Shown: one piece after another, positions 34,301 to 42,013 of the stretch
Position numbering within the stretch: the first letter of the stretch is position 1
How the letters are laid out: each line of letters begins with the position of its first letter
NCBI GenBank assembly: GCA_046331625.1
Contig: JAXLQL010000023.1
Location: 1 to 64,000 of the forward strand
DNA: 64,000 nucleotides
Origin: JAXLQL01 sp046331625
GTDB lineage: Bacteria > Acidobacteriota > Terriglobia > Bryobacterales > Bryobacteraceae
Direction of reading: 5' to 3'
The notes under the pieces: model-generated
Database searches by the model: none
Told to the model about the DNA's origin: nothing
The model's input: only the letters and a program-made list of their open reading frames with translations
Program-made: the position numbers and the translations under genes

Positions 34301-34798
34301 GTGTTCCTCGAGTTCGCGCGAAACCAGGCTGCGTGGGGAGACGTGGAGGTGCTGCCTACACCGCAGTTCTTCTACGGTATGCAGAAGGGCGACGAGATCG
34401 CCGTGGAAATCGAGACGGGTAAGACGCTCATCGTGAAGTATCTCGCCACGGGTGAGCCGCATCCCGATGGCACGCGTACGGTGTTCTTCGAATTGAACGG
34501 GCAGCCACGCGAGGTCACAGTGCGTGACCGGTCACTGCGCGTGCAGCGCGACGAACGTCCGAAGGCCGATCCAGCGAACGCGGGCCACGTGGGCGCGCCT
34601 ATCCCGGGTGCGGTGAGCAGCATCGCCGTGGAGTTGAATCAGCCGGTGAAGAAGGGCGATCGCCTGCTGGTGATGGAAGCGATGAAGATGCAGACCACGG
34701 TGAATGCTCCTGTAGCGGGCAAAATCAAACAACTGGCTGTGAAGACGGGCCAGAGCGTGGAACCGAAAGACCTCTTGGTAGTGATCGAACCGGAATGA
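31355..34798 (+). CDS. pyc: Pyruvate carboxylase
   Basis: A 1,147-residue single-chain enzyme that makes oxaloacetate from pyruvate and bicarbonate. The biotin carboxylase domain spans 1-450 (LALNRGEIAIRIFRAA, HPGYGFLSEN, KAAFGGGGRGMRVV, FFIEVNPRIQVEHTVTEM). The carboxyltransferase starts near 530 (LLTDTTFRDAHQSLMATRVR) with the metal site HFHTHDTSG. The biotin carboxyl carrier domain is at the end with K1111 in EAMKM. All domains are intact and in the usual order. The biotin protein ligase needed for activation is encoded at 52859-53605. The stop overlaps the next start (ATGA). Confidence 0.97.
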   Translation: MQKLLALNRGEIAIRIFRAANELGLRTAAVFSQEDRLSLHRFKADEAYLIGEGKGPVQAYLDVEGIVALAAEKGVDYIHPGYGFLSENPALPRACEQYGITFIGPSAELLELLGDKTAARRLAEKADLPVIPGTEVAVKTLAEAEKAAKRIGFPLIIKAAFGGGGRGMRVVEIAADLPGLLAEAQAEAASAFGNGAVFLERFIRRPRHIEVQILGDRHGDIMHLYERDCSVQRRHQKVVEVAPALNLPASTRDAITEAAVRLAREAGYYNAGTVEFLLDSESGEWFFIEVNPRIQVEHTVTEMVTGVDLVRAQIQVAQGHALHGVEMNLPRQDKVPLHGFAIQCRITTEDPANNFIPDYGKIHTYRSPAGFGIRLDGASAYGGAVITPYYDSLLVKMTAWGIEFKHACQRMDRALREFRIRGVKTNIPFLENVVNHPDFQAGTVTTRFIGDNPALFQFTPRRDRATKILSYVAEVIVNGNKEVAGKKRPAAIRMAPVPPHDPEAAPPGTKQRLEELGPEGFAQWMKQQRALLLTDTTFRDAHQSLMATRVRTHDLLAIANFVSHHLHGLFSLEMWGGATFDVALRFLHEDPWQRLARLREAIPNICFQMLLRASNAVGYTAYPDNVVREFVLTSAAEGIDIFRIFDSLNWLPNMKVAMEAVRKTNSICEAAICYTGDILDPQRDKYPLEYYTRMARELEKMGAHVLGIKDMAGLLKPYAAEKLVKALREATDLPIHFHTHDTSGINAASILKAADAGVHAADAAVSSMSGTTSQPNLNSIVAALDNTARATGLDREALQRYSDYWEVARSWYAPFDSAPKSGTAEVYLHEMPGGQYTNLKEQAEAMGLGERWPEVARAYADVNMAFGDIVKVTPSSKVVGDLALFLVSHGMTTRELLRLDAGHSLNIPNSVADMIGGSLGEPMGGWPKKVVEVVLKGGKPKRGRPGAQLPKTDLKAATSELEKKIHREPSRTDLMSYLMYPEVFLEFARNQAAWGDVEVLPTPQFFYGMQKGDEIAVEIETGKTLIVKYLATGEPHPDGTRTVFFELNGQPREVTVRDRSLRVQRDERPKADPANAGHVGAPIPGAVSSIAVELNQPVKKGDRLLVMEAMKMQTTVNAPVAGKIKQLAVKTGQSVEPKDLLVVIEPE

Positions 34799-35403
34799 TC
34801 AAATGCGTAATCTTCGACCTGGGGAACGTTCTTGTCCCCTTCGACTTCGCTCATGCCTATGAGCGGATGGAACGGGTATCGGCGTTGGATCGGGGCGAGA
34901 TCCGGAAGCGGATGCTCGATTCGGGCTTGGCGCCGAGGCTCGAGAGCGGAAAGATCGAGCCGCATGACTTCGTCGCGCAGGTGAACGCGTTGATGGGCGT
35001 GGACCTGTCGTTCGATGAGTTCCGCGACATCTGGGTGTCGATTTTCGAACGGCGAACGTTGATTCCCGAGCAGACGCTGGCTTCGATCCGGAGCCGCTAT
35101 CGCACGGTGCTGTTGTCGAACACCAACGCGATCCACTTCGATTGGGTCGCCGAGAATTATCCGCACTTGGGGCACTTCGATCAGTGGGTGTTGTCGCATC
35201 GGGTGGGGGCGATGAAGCCCGAGCCGGCGATCTTCGCGGAAGCGATTCGCGCCGCGGGGTGCGCGCCGGGCGAGTGCTTCTTCACCGACGACGTTCCCGA
35301 GTATGTGGCGGGTGCGAAGGCGATGGGGATCGACGCGGAGCCGTTCGTGGGATTCGAGGCGTTGAAGCAGCATCTCGTTGCGCGCGGAATTTCATTCGAG
35401 TGA
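34795..35403 (+). CDS. HAD-like phosphatase, subfamily IA
   Basis: A 202-residue protein. Motif I reads FDLGNVLVPFD, the form of the YihX/epoxide-hydrolase N-domain branch, in which the second Asp of DxDxT is Gly. Motif II is LLSNTNAIH, the Lys lies in SHRVGAMKPEPAIF, and FFTDDVPEYV carries the distal aspartates. It probably acts on a small phosphorylated metabolite. A 4-base overlap couples it to pyruvate carboxylase, so removal of an unwanted phosphorylated by-product is conceivable, but that is speculation. Confidence 0.85.
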   Translation: MIKCVIFDLGNVLVPFDFAHAYERMERVSALDRGEIRKRMLDSGLAPRLESGKIEPHDFVAQVNALMGVDLSFDEFRDIWVSIFERRTLIPEQTLASIRSRYRTVLLSNTNAIHFDWVAENYPHLGHFDQWVLSHRVGAMKPEPAIFAEAIRAAGCAPGECFFTDDVPEYVAGAKAMGIDAEPFVGFEALKQHLVARGISFE

Positions 35404-35500
35404 CCATCGCACCCGGGTGCGTCCGATCTTCAAGTGCGAGTTGGGCTTCGGTCCGGCCTCTGGCCGCAAGTCACGGCTCGAAGGATCGCGCGGGAAACCG

Positions 35501-35542
35501 TTCTTTGACATCGGCAAATATATATGTGACATTGTCAAAGAA
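35501..35542. promoter_or_regulatory. Palindromic operator/promoter at the MarR-GNAT start
   Basis: TTCTTTGACA (35501-35510) and TGTCAAAGAA (35533-35542) are a perfect 10-base inverted repeat with a 22-base A/T-rich centre. TTGACA (35505-35510) is a perfect -35, and 17 bases later GACATT (35528-35533), preceded by TG, could act as extended -10. The right arm ends inside the ATG at 35542, so the transcript would be nearly leaderless. Binding by the encoded MarR protein would block transcription; autoregulation is common in this family. Confidence 0.6.
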
Positions 35543-36486
35543 TGGGTTCCTCGCCTGACATCGCCGCCATCCGCCGCTTCGGCCGCTTCTACTCACGCCA
35601 GATCGGTCTCCTCGAAGAAACACTCCTCCGCTCCCCCTACTCCCTCGCCGAAGCCCGCGTGCTCTGGGAGATCGCCCAGCGCGACGGCGTCACGGCCACC
35701 GAAATCGGCGCGCAACTCAATCTCGACGCCGGATACCTCAGCCGCATGTTGCGCGACTTCGAGCAGCGCAAGTTGATCCGCCGCAAAGCTTCGAAGGCCG
35801 ACGCCCGCCAGAGTCTGCTCTCGCTCACTCGCGCCGGACGCAAGGCTTTCCAGGCGCTCGATGTGGCGTCGAACTCCGGAGTCGAGAAGATGCTCGCGCC
35901 GCTGACGGAAGAGGACCGCAGGCGGCTGGTCAGCGCGATGGATACAGTGGAACGATTGCTCGCTCCCGGGCCGCGTACGCCGAAGGCGTTCTCACTGCGC
36001 CCGCATCGGAGCGGCGACATCGGCTGGGTGGTGGAGCGGCACGGAGTGCTCTACAACCAAGAGTACGGTTTCGACCAAACGTTCGAGGCGACGGTAGCCG
36101 AAATCGCGGCCAAGTTCATTCGCGATATCGATCCGGCGCGTGAGCGAAGCTGGATCGCCGAGGTGGACGGCGAGCGCGTGGGCTCGGTCTTCCTGGTGCG
36201 GCACGCGAAGCAGCCAGGAACGGCGCAGTTGCGGTTGCTCTTGGTAGAGCCGAGCGCGCGCGGTATGGGAATTGCCAGCAAGCTGGTGGCGGAGTGCACG
36301 GCGTTCGCGCGCGAGGTCGGGTATCGCAAGATCCGGCTCTGGACGAACAGCCTTCTCACCGCAGCGCGGCGGATCTACGAGCAGGAGGGTTACCGGCTAG
36401 TGGAGGAGGAGCCGCATCACAGCTACGGGCAACAATTGGTTGGCCAGACCTGGGAACTCGATCTGACTCAGCCGGAGTCGCGCTGA
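35542..36486 (+). CDS. MarR-type regulator fused to a GNAT acetyltransferase
   Basis: A 314-residue two-domain protein. Residues 1-145 are a MarR winged helix (LAEARVLWEIAQ, GVTATEIGAQLNLDAGYLSRMLRDFEQRKLIRRKASKADARQ in two turns with the wing). Residues 150-310 are a GNAT fold: LRLLLVEPSARGMGIASKLV is the acetyl-CoA pyrophosphate loop region, followed by LWTNSLLTAARRIYEQEGY. Such fusions are known in several phyla, and the GNAT part may detoxify or sense a ligand. ATG 35542 has no ribosome binding site, consistent with a leaderless message. The 3' end overlaps the next, convergent gene by 19 bases. Confidence 0.88.
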   Translation: MGSSPDIAAIRRFGRFYSRQIGLLEETLLRSPYSLAEARVLWEIAQRDGVTATEIGAQLNLDAGYLSRMLRDFEQRKLIRRKASKADARQSLLSLTRAGRKAFQALDVASNSGVEKMLAPLTEEDRRRLVSAMDTVERLLAPGPRTPKAFSLRPHRSGDIGWVVERHGVLYNQEYGFDQTFEATVAEIAAKFIRDIDPARERSWIAEVDGERVGSVFLVRHAKQPGTAQLRLLLVEPSARGMGIASKLVAECTAFAREVGYRKIRLWTNSLLTAARRIYEQEGYRLVEEEPHHSYGQQLVGQTWELDLTQPESR

Positions 36487-37037
36487 CGGCGAAACCGGAA
36501 CAGTAGCAGAGCGCCGGGTGCCACGGCAGCCAGCACCGAAACCCAGTCGAACCAAGTGACGCGGTTCCTTCGATGCACACGCTCAATCGGCTCCAACCGG
36601 ATATCCGCCCCCGCAGCCTTTCGCAACCCCGCCTCAGTCAGGAATTCGCGCACTGCCCCGGATTCGGTATCGAGCAGGAAGAACGTCTCGTTTTCTGCTT
36701 GCCGTCTGGAACCCGCGATCCACGCGCTGCCTACCTGCAACGAACACACAGCGATCGAAGGTTTGTCCGAGCCCGGCGGCGCCAGGATCGATCCGCAGTT
36801 CGGTTCGTCTACGAACTCGAGGCGATAGCCCTTTCCGAGAGGGCAGCGCCAAGTGTCCCATAATCCCTGGTCCAAAACATAAGCGTCCACCAGCGTGCGC
36901 ACGAAAATGACCGCGCCAATCCAGGTAAGCACACCGAGCCAAGGGCGGCGCGAAGTCCGCGGCAAAAACACAGCCAACGCAAGCGCCACGACGGCCGCAA
37001 CACCCAGGCCGAGTCCTGCGGAGAACAACACGCCCAC
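36468..37037 (-). CDS. Membrane protein of unknown function
   Basis: A 189-residue protein with two N-terminal hydrophobic segments (about 5-26 and 35-55), a soluble middle of about 105 residues, and a C-terminal membrane helix (about 162-180) followed by basic residues. Three cysteines (CPLGKG, EPNCGS, AVCSLQ) lie in the middle part, possibly outside the membrane. I do not recognise the family. It converges on the MarR-GNAT gene with a 19-base overlap and is divergent from the fucosidase gene. Confidence 0.6.
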   Translation of the reverse strand: MGVLFSAGLGLGVAAVVALALAVFLPRTSRRPWLGVLTWIGAVIFVRTLVDAYVLDQGLWDTWRCPLGKGYRLEFVDEPNCGSILAPPGSDKPSIAVCSLQVGSAWIAGSRRQAENETFFLLDTESGAVREFLTEAGLRKAAGADIRLEPIERVHRRNRVTWFDWVSVLAAVAPGALLLFRFRRQRDSG

Positions 37038-37089
37038 GTCCGCATTCTATCTCCCGGTGGGGTCGGAATCGAGTTAGCATAGGGGACGC

Positions 37090-38550
37090 ATGAAAGCGCT
37101 CCTCTCGCTCCTCGTCGCAGCATCGGCTCTCGCGCAGACTCGCTATCAGCCCACCTGGGAGTCCGTCGACAGCCGCCCAACACCGCAATGGTACGCCGAA
37201 GGCAAGTTCGGTATCTTCATCCACTGGGGCGTCTACTCGGTTCCGGCCTACGCTCCCGTGGGCAATTACGCCGAATGGTATTGGAACGCGCTCAGCAAAG
37301 GACCCGTGGAGAAAGGCAAGCCCAACGCCACCTGGCAATTCCACTCGCGCGTCTACGGCGAGCAGTTCCCCTACCAGAACTTCGCCCCGATGTTCAAAGC
37401 CGAACTTTACGACCCTGACTACTGGGCCGACGTCTTCGCCAAGTCCGGCGCCAAGTACGTGGTGCTGACCTCGAAACATCACGACGGGTTCGCGATTTGG
37501 CCGAGCGCGCAGGCCGACGCCACGTGGAAGCGCCCATGGAACAGCGTTTCCACCGGCCCCAAGCGCGATCTGCTCGGCGACCTCACCAATTCCGTGCGCA
37601 AGCGTGGACTCAAGATGGGTTACTACTATTCGCTCTACGAGTGGTTCAATCCTCTGTGGCAAGCCGACCGCAAGCGCTTCGTCGATGAGCACATGATTCC
37701 CCAGTTCAAGGATCTGGTGAATCGCTATCATCCGTCGCTCATCTTTTCCGACGGCGAGTGGGACATGCCGGCCGAGGATTGGAAGGCGGCCGAACTCCTC
37801 GCTTGGCTCTACAACGAGTCGCCTTCGCGCGGCGATGTGATCGTGAATGATCGCTGGGGCAAGGGAGCTCGGCACAAGCACGGCGGCTACTTCACCACCG
37901 AATACACGGCGGGGCTGGAAGGTTCCAAACACGCCTGGGAAGAGAACCGCGGCATGGGATTCTCCTACGGCTACAATCGCGCCGAGCAACTGAAGGACTA
38001 TCGCACCGGTCGCGAGTTGATCCTGATTCTCATCGATCTGGTGAGCCGGGGCGGCAATCTGCTGCTCGATATCGGTCCCACTGGCGACGGGCGAATTCCC
38101 GTGATCATGCAGGATCGGCTGCTGCAGATCGGCCGTTGGCTCGGAGTGAACGGCGAAGCCATCTACGGAACCGAGCCGTGGGATCGCACGCGGCAATGGA
38201 GCGAAGGCGAGCAGGTCAAGCTCCAGACCGGCGAGTTCATGACGAAGTACGACATTACGGATTACGTGGACCGGAAACGCTCCGGCCAAGCCGTGATTGA
38301 AACATTTTTCACCAAGCACGGATCGGACGCTTACGCCATTGTTCCGGGATGGCCTGGAACCAAGCTCCGTTTGAAGGGCGTCACCGCACCGGCTGGGATG
38401 AAACCCGCGCTGCTCGGGCGGCCAGGAGCCCTGCAGTGGTCGGCGCAAGGAAAAGACGTCGTGCTCCAGATGCCAGATGCAAGCGCTGACGCCGCCTCGG
38501 CTCAGTACCCATACGCGATCAAGTTGCCGGGGCTCCGCGCGACGAAGTAA
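37090..38550 (+). CDS. Exported alpha-L-fucosidase, GH29
   Basis: A 486-residue protein with signal peptide MKALLSLLVAASALAQ. The GH29 TIM barrel is clear: KFGIFIHWGVYSVPAYAP, VLTSKHHDGFAIWPS, GYYYSLYEW, and the nucleophile region LIFSDGEWDMP with D221. DLVSRGGNLLLDIGPTGDG closes the barrel. A beta-sandwich domain follows to the end. ATG has AGGGGACGC in front. It would release L-fucose from plant, algal or host glycans; the fucose would need routes not seen here. It overlaps the RES gene tail to tail by 32 bases. Confidence 0.93.
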   Translation: MKALLSLLVAASALAQTRYQPTWESVDSRPTPQWYAEGKFGIFIHWGVYSVPAYAPVGNYAEWYWNALSKGPVEKGKPNATWQFHSRVYGEQFPYQNFAPMFKAELYDPDYWADVFAKSGAKYVVLTSKHHDGFAIWPSAQADATWKRPWNSVSTGPKRDLLGDLTNSVRKRGLKMGYYYSLYEWFNPLWQADRKRFVDEHMIPQFKDLVNRYHPSLIFSDGEWDMPAEDWKAAELLAWLYNESPSRGDVIVNDRWGKGARHKHGGYFTTEYTAGLEGSKHAWEENRGMGFSYGYNRAEQLKDYRTGRELILILIDLVSRGGNLLLDIGPTGDGRIPVIMQDRLLQIGRWLGVNGEAIYGTEPWDRTRQWSEGEQVKLQTGEFMTKYDITDYVDRKRSGQAVIETFFTKHGSDAYAIVPGWPGTKLRLKGVTAPAGMKPALLGRPGALQWSAQGKDVVLQMPDASADAASAQYPYAIKLPGLRATK

Positions 38551-39280
38551 ACCGGAACACGAAACGCTCGCGCTCCCGTTGCCAGATTGCGCCTTGGCCG
38601 GTCACAGTCAGGTGCCAAGTCTCGCTCCGCAAGGGGCGCTTCGGACGCAGCGCTGCAGGCCGGAGAACGGCTGCGCAATCACCTGTCTCCGGGTCACGGA
38701 CCGAACGATAGCGGACAATGTCGAGACTCGCCTCGCGAGCCAACTTTCCCAACATCTGCGTGGCGCCGTAATCGTTTGGATCCATCCAATGCGACTCGAA
38801 GCCGCTCAAAGGCGGTTCGCGCAGGTCAGCCAAGGCGCCGCGAGCGCCGATCTCGAACAACGTTTGCGGCGCGGCAGGAGTTCCGGGCAGTCCGGCGTCA
38901 CAAGCGAATCGCCAGCGCCAATAGCCCATCTCGGCGCAGGCCGTTCGCCGCTCGGATGCCGCGTACAATACGCCTGGATCCTGCGCAGCGCGAAAACGCG
39001 AACCGTGACGGTGAGACGGATAGCGGAATGGCGTCGCGAGCAAATAGTGCAGGCCTCGCGCCTCGCTGGGAATCGGCGGCTTGGATTCTTCGAGGATTCG
39101 TTCGAGCAGTTCCTGCTGTTCCGGATCGTTGCCGGTGAGCCGAAGCGTCGAGACGACGTGCTGCGCCTCCACGGCGCGCCAAGCCCGCACTGTCGCCTCT
39201 ACCCGGCAAGCCGACAGTGCGCGCGTGATCCACGCCTCGGAAGGTGAAGCCCGCCGTTCAGATCCGTGCCCGCGAGGCAT
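38519..39280 (-). CDS. RES domain toxin (NAD+ phosphorylase/ADP-ribosyltransferase-like)
   Basis: A 253-residue protein with the RES arrangement: Arg in VRAWRAVEAQH, then RHGSRFRAAQDPGVLYAASERRTACAEMGYWR with the central Arg, Tyr and Glu, and a Ser in GFESHWMDP. RES toxins such as MbcT degrade NAD+, and ParT modifies Prs. Usual RES domains are about 150-180 residues, so this one has extra sequence at both ends. It starts inside the antitoxin gene (23-base overlap), the standard order antitoxin-toxin. Confidence 0.85.
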   Translation of the reverse strand: MPRGHGSERRASPSEAWITRALSACRVEATVRAWRAVEAQHVVSTLRLTGNDPEQQELLERILEESKPPIPSEARGLHYLLATPFRYPSHRHGSRFRAAQDPGVLYAASERRTACAEMGYWRWRFACDAGLPGTPAAPQTLFEIGARGALADLREPPLSGFESHWMDPNDYGATQMLGKLAREASLDIVRYRSVRDPETGDCAAVLRPAALRPKRPLRSETWHLTVTGQGAIWQRERERFVFRFTSSRGAPAT

Positions 39281-39656
39281 CCAGATACTCGACTACGCGC
39301 AAGAAGGAATCGATTCGGCCCAGCAGCGCCGCCGGCACGGCAGCCAAAGCGCGATTGTGGTTCCGGAGCCATGCTCGGGATACTTCATCGTGGCCACCGG
39401 CGATGGTGTCGAGAGAGCGGAACAGCCGCACGAAGAGCGCGGCGAGTTCCCACTCCTTTCGGCCCGGATGAAGCAAGTAACTACCCGATGCCATGCGCGA
39501 GACTGTAGCGGGACTCAGCCCCAAGATCCCGGCCAACTCGCCCTGAGCCACTTCCAGGATCTCGGCTGCTCGAATCACCGCACAGGTCAGGGTCTTTTGT
39601 GCCGCAACGGACTGTGTACCGGCAGCAGCCTCTACAGTTGCCCTTTTTGCTGGCAT
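39258..39656 (-). CDS. Xre/MbcA/ParS-type antitoxin with DUF2384
   Basis: A 132-residue protein. The helix-turn-helix ILGLSPATVSRMASGSYLL is followed by the DUF2384 region (ELAALFVRLFRSLDTIAGG, HNRALAAVPAALLGRIDSFLRVVEYLDASR), as in Xre antitoxins of RES toxins. It would neutralise the toxin by binding over its active site and repress its own promoter, which must lie in the 45 bases up to 39701 or beyond. Upstream on the same strand is the end of the aldolase gene. Confidence 0.85.
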   Translation of the reverse strand: MPAKRATVEAAAGTQSVAAQKTLTCAVIRAAEILEVAQGELAGILGLSPATVSRMASGSYLLHPGRKEWELAALFVRLFRSLDTIAGGHDEVSRAWLRNHNRALAAVPAALLGRIDSFLRVVEYLDASRARI

Positions 39657-39701
39657 TTCTTCTGAAACAATTATAGCTGCGGCTTTCTGTGGAAAGCAAC
39701 G

Positions 39702-40490
39702 CTACAGCTTCGGCGAAAACTCGAATCCTACCTTCTCGAGCTTCGCCCGGACGTCCTTGAAATACGACCCGAGCCCAATCACATCCGCTCCGCAATTGAC
39801 GAAGCGCGCGCCCATCTCGAGGTACTTCGGCGCCGACTCGGTGGAAACCGGAAGTCCCCAGTGCTTGCCGTACTTCTTGCAAGCCGCGGCCACGTCTTCG
39901 ATCGCCTTCGTCAAGCGCGGGTCATTGAATTGCCCCGGAACACCGAGCGCATGCGTCAGATCCGCCGGTCCGACGAACAGCACATCCACGCCCGGCGCCG
40001 ACGCGATCTCGTCGATCTGGTCCAGTGCTTCGGGGTCCTCGATCTGCACCACCACGAACGTGTTCTCGTTCGCCAGCCGCAAATAGTCATGCATCGGGAT
40101 CAAACAATATGCGCCGTCTACGTTTCCGCTATCCAGCGCCCGGCGGCCCAGCGGCTGGAAGCGCGTGGCTTGCCCGATCTCGGCGGCCTCGGCCGCGCTC
40201 TTGCAGTGCGGCACCATGAGACCAGTGGCGCCGAGTTCGAGTGGCCGGATGAAGTCGCAGTAGGAGCCCTTGTCCACACGGACCATCGTGTCCATGCCGT
40301 GGACGGCGCCTACGCGGCAGAGATGATCCATGCGGTCCCAGTTGATGCCCGTGTGTTCGTTGCAGATCCACAGGCAATCGAAACCGAGCAGCCCGATGAT
40401 GTCGGCCACCATCGGATCGAGCGTATTCATTTTGGTGCAGATGACGGGTTTGTTCTCCGCCAGCTTTTGGCGGACACGGCTGATGCGCAT
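39702..40490 (-). CDS. HpcH/HpaI family aldolase (2-keto-3-deoxy sugar-acid type)
   Basis: A 262-residue class II pyruvate aldolase. Metal ligand Glu is in VVVQIEDPEAL and Asp in FVGPADLTHALG, and the GLMVPHCKSAAEA stretch is typical. E. coli RhmA, which cleaves 2-keto-3-deoxy-L-rhamnonate to pyruvate and lactaldehyde, is in this family. That would fit the rhamnonate-dehydratase-like gene at the left edge, though they are 39 kb apart. The gene is third in a minus-strand run after the MOSC and GH10-like genes, 14 bases from its neighbour. Confidence 0.87.
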   Translation of the reverse strand: MRISRVRQKLAENKPVICTKMNTLDPMVADIIGLLGFDCLWICNEHTGINWDRMDHLCRVGAVHGMDTMVRVDKGSYCDFIRPLELGATGLMVPHCKSAAEAAEIGQATRFQPLGRRALDSGNVDGAYCLIPMHDYLRLANENTFVVVQIEDPEALDQIDEIASAPGVDVLFVGPADLTHALGVPGQFNDPRLTKAIEDVAAACKKYGKHWGLPVSTESAPKYLEMGARFVNCGADVIGLGSYFKDVRAKLEKVGFEFSPKL

Positions 40491-40504
40491 GGATCGATGC
40501 TATC

Positions 40505-42007
40505 TCAGTTGCCGCCCGCGATTTCAACCCAGTGGATTTTGCCAGCCTTCGCCGAATGCACATCCACCACCACCGGACCCGCCACCGGCCCCACCCGCCA
40601 GCACGCAAACTCGTTCCACGCAGGAGCGGCGGGCACCGGATCAGAGCCATTCACACGCACCGTGAGCGCATCGGCAGTCATCCCTTCGATCTGCATTCGA
40701 AGAACAGCGCTCCCCATCCGCGGACCAACGTGCAACCGGAAGGAAGCCCACTGCCCAGCGTCCACTTGCTTGGGAAGTTGCGCGCCCGATGGTTCACCGG
40801 GAGCATACGTATCCGAATACGTGATCACGTGGCGTCGCGCTTTACCCTCGAGAGTCACCAACGATCCGCACTCGCGCAGCACGCGCGGATAGTTCTCCAG
40901 GTCTTTCATAGCCGTGTCGGAGTCCATGTAGTTGAACAGATAGATCCGATCCGCGCCGCGCGAAAGCAAAGACGCCGCCGCGCCGCGCACCGTCTCGAGC
41001 GTGTTGAAGCCGAGCGGCTTGTATGAGTGATAGGGACGCAGCAGCAACTCGAGCCCCGCGGCAAGAATCACGCGATCGCCAACCAAGCGTCGCCACAACT
41101 CGATCGGCATGTCGGTCTCGATGCTTGCCCAGAAAGGCGTCACCACCAGCATCTGGACCAGCCCTTCGCGAGCCCAACGAGCACCATCGAGCCCGAGGTT
41201 GATCGCCGTCTGCGGACGCGACGGCACTCGCGCTCCCAGCAGGATCCGATGTCCGCGCCGCTTCTCCCATTGGTCGAGCAGACGCCGCGCGCGCCGCGTG
41301 AACTCGGTCAGCAGTTCCCCGCCCTCCCACTCATGGCCCGGGCGAAAGTGGAAACCGAAGCGCATCCAGTCGAGCTCGAGCCCATCGAAGTCGTAGCGCT
41401 CGCAGTACTCTTCGATCAGCTTGAAATGATACTCGCGCACCGCGGCATGGCCGAAGTCGAAAGCGCGGTCGCGCCAATCCACCGCACGCCACGGGAGCCG
41501 CCGGTATTCGGGATGCTCGCGCCAGAAGGTGGCGTGCATGTAGCTATCCGGATCGTCCACGTTATGGAGATCGTTCATGCGCATCGAAATCCAAGGCGAG
41601 AGTCCCTTGGTGCGGGCGCGCGCGATCCAGACTTCGTAGGGGTCGATCTTCTGTTGCGCCAGTGACCACGCCGTGTGGACCCACTTCCGCGACGTCACGC
41701 GCGCTTCGGCAGGTGTGGAGCGAAACAGCGGCTGATCATCGGGACCATCGGGATCGTAGCCTTTCCAGATCGGGTCCCACACTTTGCTCGCGTAGCTGGT
41801 TCGCTGCGAGTTCGCCGAGAGCAACAGTTCCCGCACCTGAGTGCCTGCGTACTGATCGACGAACGACGCAACGAACTGGCGGCTGAGGGGCTTCCCCGCG
41901 CGCGCCACAAACCAATGGCTGTTGTCCTCATTCAGACTGAGTGCGGTGCGAGGGGGCGCGGCGGCGCCCAGCAGTGCTGGAGTCGCAAAGAATTCTCGGC
42001 GCAGCAT
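40505..42007 (-). CDS. Exported GH10-like TIM-barrel protein
   Basis: A 500-residue protein with a short Tat-like leader (MLRREFFATPALLGAAAPP). The middle resembles the family 10-like glycosyl hydrolase group (GHL): LSPWISMRMNDLHN, the acidic strand FDGLELDWMRFGFHF with two candidate catalytic carboxylates, and DRIYLFNYMDSD near the end. A C-terminal ~100-residue beta domain may bind carbohydrate. Activity is not established for many such proteins. GGAGGGGAG lies before ATG 42007. It lies in a row with the MOSC and aldolase genes. Confidence 0.7.
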   Translation of the reverse strand: MLRREFFATPALLGAAAPPRTALSLNEDNSHWFVARAGKPLSRQFVASFVDQYAGTQVRELLLSANSQRTSYASKVWDPIWKGYDPDGPDDQPLFRSTPAEARVTSRKWVHTAWSLAQQKIDPYEVWIARARTKGLSPWISMRMNDLHNVDDPDSYMHATFWREHPEYRRLPWRAVDWRDRAFDFGHAAVREYHFKLIEEYCERYDFDGLELDWMRFGFHFRPGHEWEGGELLTEFTRRARRLLDQWEKRRGHRILLGARVPSRPQTAINLGLDGARWAREGLVQMLVVTPFWASIETDMPIELWRRLVGDRVILAAGLELLLRPYHSYKPLGFNTLETVRGAAASLLSRGADRIYLFNYMDSDTAMKDLENYPRVLRECGSLVTLEGKARRHVITYSDTYAPGEPSGAQLPKQVDAGQWASFRLHVGPRMGSAVLRMQIEGMTADALTVRVNGSDPVPAAPAWNEFACWRVGPVAGPVVVDVHSAKAGKIHWVEIAGGN

Positions 42008-42013
42008 GACGCT

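Noticed and set aside
36634..38448. Minus-strand 604-codon frame opposite the fucosidase
   Set aside because: It is a shadow of the GH29 gene, with no family match.
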